Assembly: GCA_035502675.1 (NCBI GenBank)
Contig: DATJUC010000096.1
Location: forward strand, 1 to 16,370
Reading direction: 5' to 3'
DNA: 16,370 nucleotides
Origin: DATJUC01 sp035502675
Lineage (GTDB): Bacteria; Vulcanimicrobiota; Vulcanimicrobiia; Vulcanimicrobiales; Vulcanimicrobiaceae
The notes below the pieces were generated by a model. It was not told the origin of the DNA, searched no databases, and saw only the letters and a program-made list of their open reading frames with translations. Shown piece by piece: positions 7,530 to 14,917 of the stretch. A program made the translations under genes and the position numbers. How positions within the stretch are numbered: the first letter of the stretch is position 1; each line of letters begins with the position of its first letter.

Positions 7530-7695
7530 ACCGATTGCAATCGTCATCAAGAAGAGGGCGCGAATCCAGCCGTAGCCGACGTCCCACCTTCCCCGAGCGT
7601 GGCGCATTGCGAGGCTCTTTTCGGGCCCAACGCTTGGCCCCTCTGCCGGCTGCGTGGAACAGGTCGGGCGCCGAGTCCGGCCAATACGGCAGATC
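7530..7695. promoter_or_regulatory. Divergent promoter region between the channel and lipoprotein genes
   Basis: The two genes are transcribed away from this roughly 166 bp gap, so both promoters should lie here, but I see no convincing -35/-10 pair. An imperfect inverted repeat, GGGCCCAA (7623-7630), CGC loop, TTGGCCCC (7634-7641), pairs 7 of 8 positions and could be an operator. Nothing else is visible. Confidence 0.35.
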
Positions 7696-8220
7696 ATGAA
7701 ACGTACGTGTATCGTTGCGGCCGCCGCGTTGGCGTTGAGCGGATGCGCCGCGGCGGCATCCTACGCGCCGCCGAGTTCGGCGGCGGCGAACCCGGCTTCC
7801 TCCGGCGGCATCCCTCATGCCGCAAGCGCGAGGATCGGCGGCCGGTACGGCGGCACGATGACCGACAAGAGCTTGGGCAAAGGGACCGCGACCATGTTGC
7901 TTTCGCAGAACGGCGCCGAGATAGGCGGCTACGTCTCGACGGTGTTTTCTTCGGGCAAGGTGATCCAAGCCGTCGCGCTCCAAGTCGCGTCGAACGACAC
8001 GCTGACGGGCGATTCGGTCGCAAGCGTCGACGGCAATGCGTGCACGTTTGCGCTCACGGCGACCTATGCCGCGGCGAGCGGCACGTCACCGACGCTGAAC
8101 GGAAAGTACAGCGCCATCCATGGCTGCACCGGCGATCGCGGGACGTTCAAAGCCGTTCAAGGCTGTTTCTTTCACGGGGACGCTGCCAGACCCGACGGCG
8201 GCCTGCCGCGACCCTGCTAA
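7696..8220 (+). CDS. Small lipoprotein of unknown function
   Basis: From ATG 7696 this is a 174-residue protein with a type II signal peptide: MKRTC, a hydrophobic stretch, and the lipobox LSGC with Cys17 as the lipidated residue. I do not recognise the domain. After an Ala/Pro/Ser-rich linker (about 18-45) the body looks all-beta: a RIGGRYGGTMTD strand, then GTATMLL, GGYVSTVF, and a second half with ATYAAASGTSPTLNGKYSA and GCTGDRGTF. Four cysteines in the mature part (116, 144, 157 and the C-terminal residue 174) could make two disulfides. An upstream in-frame ATG at 7654 would put 14 residues before the signal peptide and is rejected. The gene is divergent from the outer-membrane channel gene, so a shared envelope role is possible. 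Its stop codon overlaps the stop of the TIR gene on the other strand. Confidence 0.75.
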   Translation: MKRTCIVAAAALALSGCAAAASYAPPSSAAANPASSGGIPHAASARIGGRYGGTMTDKSLGKGTATMLLSQNGAEIGGYVSTVFSSGKVIQAVALQVASNDTLTGDSVASVDGNACTFALTATYAAASGTSPTLNGKYSAIHGCTGDRGTFKAVQGCFFHGDAARPDGGLPRPC

Positions 8221-10790
8221 GGTACGCGAATGCCGGTCGCGTGCGCGAAGGCGGCGTGCTGCTCCCAGCCGGCGCCTTCGTGCCGCAACTCGGCGAGCTC
8301 GCCGGAGGAGAGAACGGCGCGCAGCGCGTTCCAGGCCGCTTCCCGAATCGCGGCGTCGTAGGTCGTAAGCTTCCAGTCCGACGCTTCGAGCGCGGCTTCG
8401 GCATAACCGAGGAGTTTCGCGGCCGCGTGCGGATCCGAGTCGACGGCCGCGGCCCCGACGTAGAAGAAGTTTAACGCCGCGATCAGCGGTTGATCGCTCT
8501 CGACGGCCGCGGCCAGCGATTCTTTGCCGGTGCGTGCGGCGCCGGCGCGATCGTTGCGGGCCAAGGAGTAGCCGGCCATCTCGATCTTGACCAACGGCAG
8601 CAGCGTCTCGTCGGCGAGCTCTTCGGCTCGGCGGCAGAGCGCGATGGCGGCGGCGAACTCCCCGCTTTCGGCTTCGTATTTTGCCCACCACGTCAGCGCG
8701 CGAGCCGTTTCGTCGCCGCGACCGAGCGAACCGAACAGCTCGACCGACTCGCGGAACATCGCGCGTGCCGTTTCGAGGTCGTCGCCGGCGCTGGACGCAC
8801 CGTGATGCAGCGCGCGCGCCAACAGCCGCGGCTCTCCCAAACGGCGCGCCGACGCGATCGAGTCTCGCGCGACGGCGCGCGACGCGCCGGTCTCGCCGCG
8901 CTCCTCGAGTTTGACCGCGACCTGCCAGAGGGCTTGCGTGAGCCCGCGGTCGTCGGCGGCCGCGCGGAACAAATCGGCGGCGCGCCGGGCTGCCTGCAGC
9001 GCCCGGTCGGCCGCACCTTGGTTGTTGTAAAGCATCGAGAGCGAAAGCTGAAGGCGCGCTTCGATGCGGGCGTCGAGCTGCGCCGGCAGTGCGCGTTCGC
9101 ACCACTCGACGGCTTCGCGCAGCAACGAGAGCCGCAGCAGCGCAACCGCGATGCCGCGGGCGAGGCGCGCGCCGAGCGCGGGGTCACGGCCTTCGCCAAT
9201 CGACCACTGAAGCGCGGCCCGAAAGTTGTCGAGGTCCTTGGCCAGCCGCGCGCGCCAGTCCGGCCGCGGGCCGGTATCCCATTCGACGTACGCGTCCTCG
9301 GCGATTCGCGCGAAAGCCTCGGCGTGCCGGCGACGCGCGCCGTCCGTTTCGCCGGCGGCATCGAGTTTGCCGGCGGCATATTGACGCACGACCTCGAGTA
9401 AATGAAAGCGCGCGGCCGAGCCGTCCGGCCGCGACGCTGCGAGCGACTTGTCGACCAGGGACGTGAGCGCGTCGACCGTTGCGAGATCGTCGAGGCCGCC
9501 GTCTTGGCAGACGGCGACGGCCGCGTCGAGGTTCCATCCACCCGCAAAGACGGAGCATCGGCGGAAAGCCTCGCGCTCGGACTCGCCGAGCATGTCGTAG
9601 CTCCAGTCGATCATCGAACGCATCGTCTGCTGCCGCGGTTGGCGGTCGCGACCGCCCGAGAGCAGCCGCAGCTCCAGCCGCCGCGAAAGCTCCTCGAGCG
9701 TAAGCGTTCGTATGCGGGCGGCGGCTAACTCGATCGCGTAGGGAATGCCGTCGAGCCGGCGGCAGATGTCTTCGACCAAATGCCGGTTCTCGGGACGGAG
9801 CGCAAACTGTGACGCAACGGCGCGCGCCCGCTCGGCGAAAAGCGCGGCGGCCGATTCCGAATCGAGCGCGCGCAGCTGGTGGACGTACTCGCCGGCGACG
9901 TGGATCGTTTCGCGACTGGTCGCCAGGACCGTGACGTTCGGCGCGTGCGTCAGCAATGCCGAAATCGCGCGAGCGGCCTCTGCGACGACGTGTTCGCAGT
10001 TATCGAGGACCAGCAGAAGATCGCGCTTGACCAGCGCGGCGGCGAGGAGGCTAAGCGGGGGCGTACCGTCGTCCTGGGGAACGTCGAGCGCCGACAAGAT
10101 CGCGCTCGGAACCAGCGCGGGATCGCCGATCGGCGCGAGGTCGACGAACCAGGCACCGTCGTGCCGCACCACCCGGCGCGCGACTTGCAGCGCGCAGCGC
10201 GTTTTGCCGATCCCGCCGGGACCGGCGAGCGTAACCAGCCGCGAGCCGCGCAACCGCTCCAGAATCTCGTCGACTTCTCGCTCGCGGCCGACGAACGAAT
10301 CGGCGTCGTACGGCAAATTGCCGCGCGGCCGCGCGGTCGCCCGCGCCGGGCAGGCGGCATCGTCGCCGGCTGCGTGCTCGAGCACGGCGCCTACGTGGCG
10401 TACGAGACCGTCGAGCCTTCCTTCGAGGAGCGGCATCGCGTCGAACCAATGCACCGAACGAACGTAGTATTCGACGCCGGGAGCCGGGAGGACGTCGGCG
10501 ACGCGCACCGGCACGATCGGCCGCTTGCGATTGGCGGCGATTTCGAGCTCGTTGACGACCGGCGCGGATGCGTTTGCGTGCGGCGAGAGTACGAAGAGCA
10601 CGAGGCGAGCGCCGGCGATCGCTTCGACGAGCTGTTGGGCGTACGGGATGCCGGCGATCGGATCGCGCGGCGCAATCCAGCATCGTATCCCGCGGGCCTC
10701 GAGCGCCGTGCAAATCGTGCCGGCGGCATCGGCGTCGGCAAACGCGTACGAGATGAAGACGTCGTGACCGACCCGCGCGCTGCGGCTCAC
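8217..10790 (-). CDS. TIR - STAND (NB-ARC-like) ATPase - TPR protein, NLR-like
   Basis: An 857-residue cytosolic protein in three parts. Residues 9-96 form a TIR domain: HDVFISYAFADAD (first strand), CWIAPRDPIAG (37-47), LFVLSPHANASAPVVNELEIA, with Glu81 aligned to the catalytic glutamate of NAD-cleaving TIRs. Residues 165-450 form a STAND ATPase of the COG3903 type: FVGREREVDEI, Walker A GPGGIGKT (190-197), Walker B LLLVLDNCEH with Asp263, ATSRE (290-294), GIPYAIELAAARI (348-360) and MRSMIDWSYDML (390-401). Residues about 480-830 are TPR-like helical repeats ending in AAKLLGYAEAAL. COG3903 proteins usually carry a DNA-binding winged helix in front; here a TIR stands in its place. GTG 10790 is preceded by GAAGGG at 6 nt. 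The gene lies 33 bp behind the SLOG-membrane gene in the same direction. A role in anti-phage defence, with the TPR part sensing and the TIR acting on NAD, is inference. Confidence 0.93.
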   Translation of the reverse strand: MSRSARVGHDVFISYAFADADAAGTICTALEARGIRCWIAPRDPIAGIPYAQQLVEAIAGARLVLFVLSPHANASAPVVNELEIAANRKRPIVPVRVADVLPAPGVEYYVRSVHWFDAMPLLEGRLDGLVRHVGAVLEHAAGDDAACPARATARPRGNLPYDADSFVGREREVDEILERLRGSRLVTLAGPGGIGKTRCALQVARRVVRHDGAWFVDLAPIGDPALVPSAILSALDVPQDDGTPPLSLLAAALVKRDLLLVLDNCEHVVAEAARAISALLTHAPNVTVLATSRETIHVAGEYVHQLRALDSESAAALFAERARAVASQFALRPENRHLVEDICRRLDGIPYAIELAAARIRTLTLEELSRRLELRLLSGGRDRQPRQQTMRSMIDWSYDMLGESEREAFRRCSVFAGGWNLDAAVAVCQDGGLDDLATVDALTSLVDKSLAASRPDGSAARFHLLEVVRQYAAGKLDAAGETDGARRRHAEAFARIAEDAYVEWDTGPRPDWRARLAKDLDNFRAALQWSIGEGRDPALGARLARGIAVALLRLSLLREAVEWCERALPAQLDARIEARLQLSLSMLYNNQGAADRALQAARRAADLFRAAADDRGLTQALWQVAVKLEERGETGASRAVARDSIASARRLGEPRLLARALHHGASSAGDDLETARAMFRESVELFGSLGRGDETARALTWWAKYEAESGEFAAAIALCRRAEELADETLLPLVKIEMAGYSLARNDRAGAARTGKESLAAAVESDQPLIAALNFFYVGAAAVDSDPHAAAKLLGYAEAALEASDWKLTTYDAAIREAAWNALRAVLSSGELAELRHEGAGWEQHAAFAHATGIRVP

Positions 10791-10796
10791 GCCAAG

Positions 10797-10802
10797 CCCT
10801 TC
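10797..10802 (-). promoter_or_regulatory. Ribosome binding site for the TIR-STAND gene
   Basis: On the - strand GAAGGG sits 6 nt before GTG 10790, within the 33 bp gap after the SLOG gene stop (10824-10826). It supports the GTG start and independent translation of the second gene. Confidence 0.6.
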
Positions 10803-10823
10803 GCCGATGCCGGGCGGCGTCCC

Positions 10824-12464
10824 TTAACCGCCCACGATCGCAGGCACGCGAATCGGCCGCGAGCGGTGCAGGTTCAGCCAAGCGACGTTCTCGCGGATCG
10901 CCTCGATGCCCAAGATGCGAAGGACCGCGCGCAGCCGCTCGTAATCCTCATCGCTCGGCTGAGGCTTCGAGAGAACCCGCGCGATCCGAAGGCGAGCTTG
11001 CCCGAACAGCAGCGCCATCAGCTCGTAGTGCCGGATGTGCTCGCTCCAGCCGCGTTTCTCGGCGAAATCGTGCACCAGTGCGGCCGCGATTGCGAGCGCG
11101 GCAGCGACGACCAGCACGACCGTCACGCCGCCATGCCCGGCGCCCTCCGACGCCAGATTGGCAGCGATCGTCAACGCGATCGATCCGAGAATCGCCGCCG
11201 TCGCCAGCACCGAAGCGGTGCGCTCGCGCACGCGCAGCCGGCGGTTCACCAGCGTCGAGTAGTACGCGTACTGATCGTCGACCCACTCTCGCGAAACGAT
11301 CGGTAAGGTATCGCGCAGGGCGCTCTCGTGCGGTCGATCCTCGGATGGCGGGGAGAACTCCGTGAGCGCGCGCAGGGCCATCGCGATCCAATCGATGGTC
11401 GTGCGCTCCTGCCGTGCGAAGTGCAGCGCGGGCGACTCGTCGATGCCGGCCAGCTTCCAGAACCGGGATATGCGAAGCAACTGCTCGAGCGCGCGGAAAT
11501 CTTGGTGGCGTTCCTCCCACTCCCCGCGGCGCGAGGCCCGGTAGACCGCGAACGCCGCCGCACTCAGCGCGACGTATCCGATCAAGATGCCGAGCGGGTG
11601 GTTCGGGACCGCGGTGTAGATCGCGAAGCCGACGGCCGCTGCGAAGACCAGCAAAAAGATCGCCAGCAGCGCGCGGTTGGTTCGGCGTTGATAGAGATTC
11701 GCGAGCGCCTCGGCCTGTTTATCGATCGGAAGAGCTGCGAAACCGCCGGCTTCGCTCCGCCGGACGACTTCGGCGTTGAAGCGTTCGATGCCGAACTTCG
11801 CGCGCGCGAACGCCTTCTCGGGTTGGGTGATCGCCGATTCGGGATAATGCAGCCGGATCTGCACCGGTTTGCCGAGTGCGCCCGCGACGCGCGGCGTAAC
11901 GAGCTGGATGACCGGGCCCGTCATCGACGCGTCGAAGGCGACCGACTCGGGGACGTACGGCGCGGGCAAGCCTTCGAGCTGAAAGCTGACGATGTCGGCG
12001 GTGCCGCCTTTGCCGCCTTCCAGGCCGTCCCAGAGCGCGACCAGCTCGACGCAGTGGCGTACGATGTAGGCCGCGCAGTTGGCGTAGGCCGCGGCGCGCG
12101 TCTCCGCCCGGTCGTAGTCGGTGCGCTCGCCGTCGCGCGGGCGAACGACGAACGACGACTCCGCACGCGCCAGCAGCGCGCGGAACTCGACCTTGGACGC
12201 CTCCGACTCGAAGTCGCGTTCGTACTCCGCGATCTCCATTGGCAGCGGCACCCGCAGTGCGAAGCCCAAGTCCAATCCTTCCGAAGCCACCAGGCGATCT
12301 GCGCCTTCGGCCAGCGCCGACAGCAGCACGATCGGCGTATTCGGATAGGCGTCGCGCATCTCGCGCAGCGTCGCCCGCACGCAGTCGCGCAGCGGGCCGG
12401 CGTCGGAGGGAAGATCGCGGTGTCCGGCAACGCCGACGACTAACGGAACCGGGCCTAACGTCAT
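10824..12464 (-). CDS. SLOG-domain protein with four transmembrane segments (SLATT-like membrane module)
   Basis: A 546-residue protein. Residues 7-200 look like a SLOG-type Rossmann fold: strand 1 with VGVAGHRDL (10-18), IVLLSALAEGADRLVA (45-60), RVPLPMEIAEYERDF (71-85), and LVALWDG...GGKGGTADIV (141-159), the last being a nucleotide-binding glycine loop. A helical linker (about 205-262) leads to hydrophobic segments at about 264-284, 290-309, 416-436 and 446-466, arranged as two hairpins separated by a cytosolic helical block (about 312-410). The tail ILGIEAIRENVAWLNLHRSRPIRVP (517-541) has a recurring EN-W-HR-RP pattern. SLOG domains bind nucleotides and are often joined to SLATT-type membrane effectors in conflict systems; function here is inferred. 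ATG 12464 falls just ahead of the domain. The open frame continues to 13448, but that part is only antisense of the propeller gene. There is no clear ribosome binding site. Confidence 0.88.
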   Translation of the reverse strand: MTLGPVPLVVGVAGHRDLPSDAGPLRDCVRATLREMRDAYPNTPIVLLSALAEGADRLVASEGLDLGFALRVPLPMEIAEYERDFESEASKVEFRALLARAESSFVVRPRDGERTDYDRAETRAAAYANCAAYIVRHCVELVALWDGLEGGKGGTADIVSFQLEGLPAPYVPESVAFDASMTGPVIQLVTPRVAGALGKPVQIRLHYPESAITQPEKAFARAKFGIERFNAEVVRRSEAGGFAALPIDKQAEALANLYQRRTNRALLAIFLLVFAAAVGFAIYTAVPNHPLGILIGYVALSAAAFAVYRASRRGEWEERHQDFRALEQLLRISRFWKLAGIDESPALHFARQERTTIDWIAMALRALTEFSPPSEDRPHESALRDTLPIVSREWVDDQYAYYSTLVNRRLRVRERTASVLATAAILGSIALTIAANLASEGAGHGGVTVVLVVAAALAIAAALVHDFAEKRGWSEHIRHYELMALLFGQARLRIARVLSKPQPSDEDYERLRAVLRILGIEAIRENVAWLNLHRSRPIRVPAIVGG

Positions 12465-12590
12465 GCGCGTGCGTCTGCCATCGGCGCGACATTTCGCGCC
12501 GGCGGTCCGAGGCCTTCGCCTCACCCCCGGTTTAGGGTAAAAACCGCCGTGCGTCGAAAAACGCGCCCTAGCTTTCGTGCGGAGGTGGTC
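12465..12590. promoter_or_regulatory. Divergent intergenic region with three inverted repeats
   Basis: The gap between the SLOG gene and the beta-propeller gene must hold both promoters. It contains a perfect 8 bp hairpin CGGCGCGA/TCGCGCCG (12482-12489 and 12494-12501, loop CATT), a 5 bp hairpin GAGGC/GCCTC (12509-12513 and 12518-12522, loop CTTC), and a spaced palindrome CGGTTT/AAACCG (12528-12533 and 12541-12546). A confident -35/-10 pair is not visible. The repeats could be operators or, for the first, a leader hairpin 18 nt before the SLOG start. Confidence 0.45.
12581..12585 (+). promoter_or_regulatory. Ribosome binding site deciding the beta-propeller gene start
   Basis: GGAGG lies 5 nt before ATG 12591 and favours it over the in-frame GTG at 12549, which would place 14 charged residues in front of the signal peptide. 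Confidence 0.7.
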
Positions 12591-14030
12591 ATGCGCTCGG
12601 TCACGTCGACGCTCGCCCTGGTTGCAACGATCCTGGCCGCGGTGCGGCCGGTCGCAGCGACGGACTGGCCGGTCTTCGGCTTTGCTCCGGTGCGCAACGG
12701 TTTCAACGCTTCCGAGCGCGTGCTCTCGCCTGCGAACGTCGCGCATTTGCGCGAGAAGTGGCAGATCGCGCTCGGCACCGTGGCCGACTCGACGCCGATC
12801 TACATCGATCGCGTGATCGCCGGCGGCGTCGCTCGAGCGATGCTCTTCCAAACGGACAAGGCCGGCGTTACCTACGGCATCGACGCCCGCACCGGAAAAA
12901 TCGTCTGGCGTTACCTCACGCACGGACCCAACATCACCGACTCGACGCCGGCGATGGATCCGTCGGGCACCGCAATCTACGTTCCCGGCGTCGACGGAAT
13001 GATCCACAAGTTGGATGCCGGCACCGGGCACGAGCTGCGCGCGCCGGGATTTCCGGCTCGGCTCACGCGCATGCCCCAATCCGAGAAGGACGCTTCGTCG
13101 CTCAACGTCGCCGGGGGCTATCTCTACGCGACCACGTCGGGTTATCTCGGCGATGCGCCGCCGTACGACGGCCACGTCCTGGCGGTGCGTCTGAGCGATG
13201 GGTCGCGGCACGTCTTCAACTCGTTGTGCAGCGCGGATAAACGCTTGCCTACCCCAACCTCGTGCGCGCAACAGCGGTCGGGCATCTGGGGACGCGGAGG
13301 CGCCGTCGCCGACCCCGATCCAGCGATGAAGGGCGCGGTCTTCGCAACCACGGGGAACGGCGATTTCGACGCCAACCAAGCCGGCGGCGACGATTACGGG
13401 GACTCGACCCTGGGATTGAGCGCGGACGTGACGCAATTGCTCGGCCACTACACGCCGCGCGACTATCGCAACCTGGACGTGAACGACATCGACATGGGCA
13501 GCACGTCGCCCGCGCTGCTTCCGCGCCAGCCGAACAGCGATACGCCGCTGATGCTGTTACAGGGAGGGAAGGACGAGACGCTGCGATTGGTCGATCGCGC
13601 GCATCTTCCCGGCGTGGGCGGCGAACTGCAACGCCTGACGATCGCATCGATGCTGTTCTCGACGCCGGCCGTTTGGACCGACCCGGCGGGCGCCGTCTGG
13701 ATTTACATCGGACTCCCGCAAGAAGTCGAAGCCTATCGTCTCGTCACCTCGGGCGGGAAGAGCCGTTTGGCGGGCGTGTGGCGTTCGACGGCGGGCTCGA
13801 CGTCGGGCGAGGGAACCTCGCCGGCGATCGCCGGCGGCATCGTCTTCGTCGCAATGGACGATCAAATTCTCGGGCTCGACGCCCGCACCGGCCGCCTGCT
13901 CTGGAGCAGCGCGCAGAAAGGCGCCGGCCGTTCGATCGGGCCGGTGCATTGGCAGAGCCCGATCGTCGTGGACGGACACGTCTACTGCTCCGACGAGAAC
14001 GGTCACCTCACCGCGTTCGGGCTGCCGTAG
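12591..14030 (+). CDS. Secreted PQQ-type beta-propeller (quinoprotein-like) protein
   Basis: A 479-residue exported protein. The signal peptide is MRSVTSTLALVATILAAV, with cleavage likely after PVAA and before TDWPVFGF. The body consists of repeated propeller blades with the PQQ-repeat tryptophan-docking pattern: YGIDARTGKIVWRY, HKLDAGTGHEL, and near the C-terminus ILGLDARTGRLLWSS followed by a final strand closing at HLTAFGLP. This fits the PQQ-binding-like beta-propeller superfamily (periplasmic quinoprotein dehydrogenases, and also non-enzymatic BamB-like propellers). I see no CXXCH haem motif. I could not confirm PQQ-binding or catalytic residues, so enzyme activity is open. It reads divergently from the SLOG gene and its last 23 bp overlap the convergent glycoside hydrolase gene. 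Confidence 0.8.
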   Translation: MRSVTSTLALVATILAAVRPVAATDWPVFGFAPVRNGFNASERVLSPANVAHLREKWQIALGTVADSTPIYIDRVIAGGVARAMLFQTDKAGVTYGIDARTGKIVWRYLTHGPNITDSTPAMDPSGTAIYVPGVDGMIHKLDAGTGHELRAPGFPARLTRMPQSEKDASSLNVAGGYLYATTSGYLGDAPPYDGHVLAVRLSDGSRHVFNSLCSADKRLPTPTSCAQQRSGIWGRGGAVADPDPAMKGAVFATTGNGDFDANQAGGDDYGDSTLGLSADVTQLLGHYTPRDYRNLDVNDIDMGSTSPALLPRQPNSDTPLMLLQGGKDETLRLVDRAHLPGVGGELQRLTIASMLFSTPAVWTDPAGAVWIYIGLPQEVEAYRLVTSGGKSRLAGVWRSTAGSTSGEGTSPAIAGGIVFVAMDDQILGLDARTGRLLWSSAQKGAGRSIGPVHWQSPIVVDGHVYCSDENGHLTAFGLP

Positions 14031-14907
14031 CGCGCGCGTCGGCGAAGGCGCGCCGCGCCGCGTCGTACAATGCCGGGTGATCGACCAGCGCGTAGCGCGC
14101 GTCGGCGGCCGAGTCGTTGGGTTGGGCCCGATACTCGTAAACGGTCAGCGCGCCGGTCAGCGGCGCCAGCGTGACGATCGCTCGATAAAGCTCGGCCGCA
14201 TCGGTGCGTCCCATCTCGGTGACGTCGACCGCGGACGGCTTTCCGCCGGGCAGCTCGCCGGCAGCCCGCTGCATCGAGTCGAACGCCGTTGCCAGCGACG
14301 ACAGCGGAACGCCGTACGGGTGGAATCCGTATGCCGAGACGGGCGGCGGCGGCTGCATCGAGCGCAACCTCTCCCCCAGCTCCGAAATCCACGCGCTGTC
14401 GGCGCCCGACACGCCGCTGGTGATGACCGGAATGCCGAACGACGCGACGATGGGTGAGACCTTCGCGTAATACGACGCGTAATCGAGGACGCTTCGAAAG
14501 CCGTTGGCGGGAAGGTTCGTCTCGTTGGCGATTTCGGCGTACCGGATGCAGCCCGGCTCCCGCTGGGTGTAGCGGGCGAAGAACGCTCGTACGTTTTCGA
14601 GCAAGTCGTCTTCCCCCAACGCGTCGTCCTGGACGCCCGGCACGATGATCATCACGTGCAGGCCGGCGCCGCAGATCGCGTCCAGCGCCTGGTTCTCGCG
14701 GTGCCAAGAGTGGAATTTGTGGATCCAGTCGGGGATCCATCCGGTGCGCACGTAGTCGGCGCGCAAGTTGGTTGCGATGTCCTGGGCAACGGCCGCGCTG
14801 AAGTAGTGCTGCAGCGTCCAGGGCCAGCTGTGGTCGAACGTGATCCCCATGGTCGGCAGCTCGACGCCGAACGCCGCCAAGGATAGGGTAAGAACCAGTG
14901 CGTGCAT
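14008..14907 (-). CDS. Secreted glycoside hydrolase-like TIM-barrel protein (clan A type)
   Basis: A 299-residue protein with a short signal peptide (MHALVLTLSLAAFG). The sequence reads like a (beta/alpha)8 hydrolase: RADYVRTGWIPDW near 49-61, GLHVMIIVPG (82-91), IRYAEIANETN (121-131), VITSGVSG (161-168), VSAYGFHPYG (190-199), VDVTEMGR (227-234). In clan GH-A enzymes the acid/base is the Glu of an NE pair after strand 4 and the nucleophile is a Glu after strand 7; Glu129 and Glu231 fit these roles. I cannot assign a numbered GH family or a substrate. The ATG lies 10 nt behind the OprB porin stop, with GAGG about 8 nt upstream, so the two are one operon. The 3' end overlaps the convergent propeller gene by 23 bp. 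Length is slightly short for GH5 or GH39. Confidence 0.75.
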   Translation of the reverse strand: MHALVLTLSLAAFGVELPTMGITFDHSWPWTLQHYFSAAVAQDIATNLRADYVRTGWIPDWIHKFHSWHRENQALDAICGAGLHVMIIVPGVQDDALGEDDLLENVRAFFARYTQREPGCIRYAEIANETNLPANGFRSVLDYASYYAKVSPIVASFGIPVITSGVSGADSAWISELGERLRSMQPPPPVSAYGFHPYGVPLSSLATAFDSMQRAAGELPGGKPSAVDVTEMGRTDAAELYRAIVTLAPLTGALTVYEYRAQPNDSAADARYALVDHPALYDAARRAFADARATAARTR

Positions 14908-14917
14908 CGCTCCCGCC

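Noticed and set aside
7530..7697. Extended start of the channel protein up to the ATG at 7697
   Set aside because: It would bury the signal peptide behind more than 50 residues and overlap the lipoprotein start codon.
12465..13448. Upstream extension of the SLOG gene by 328 residues
   Set aside because: The added residues are antisense of the propeller gene and are Arg-rich and domain-free; the SLOG fold begins just after the ATG at 12464.
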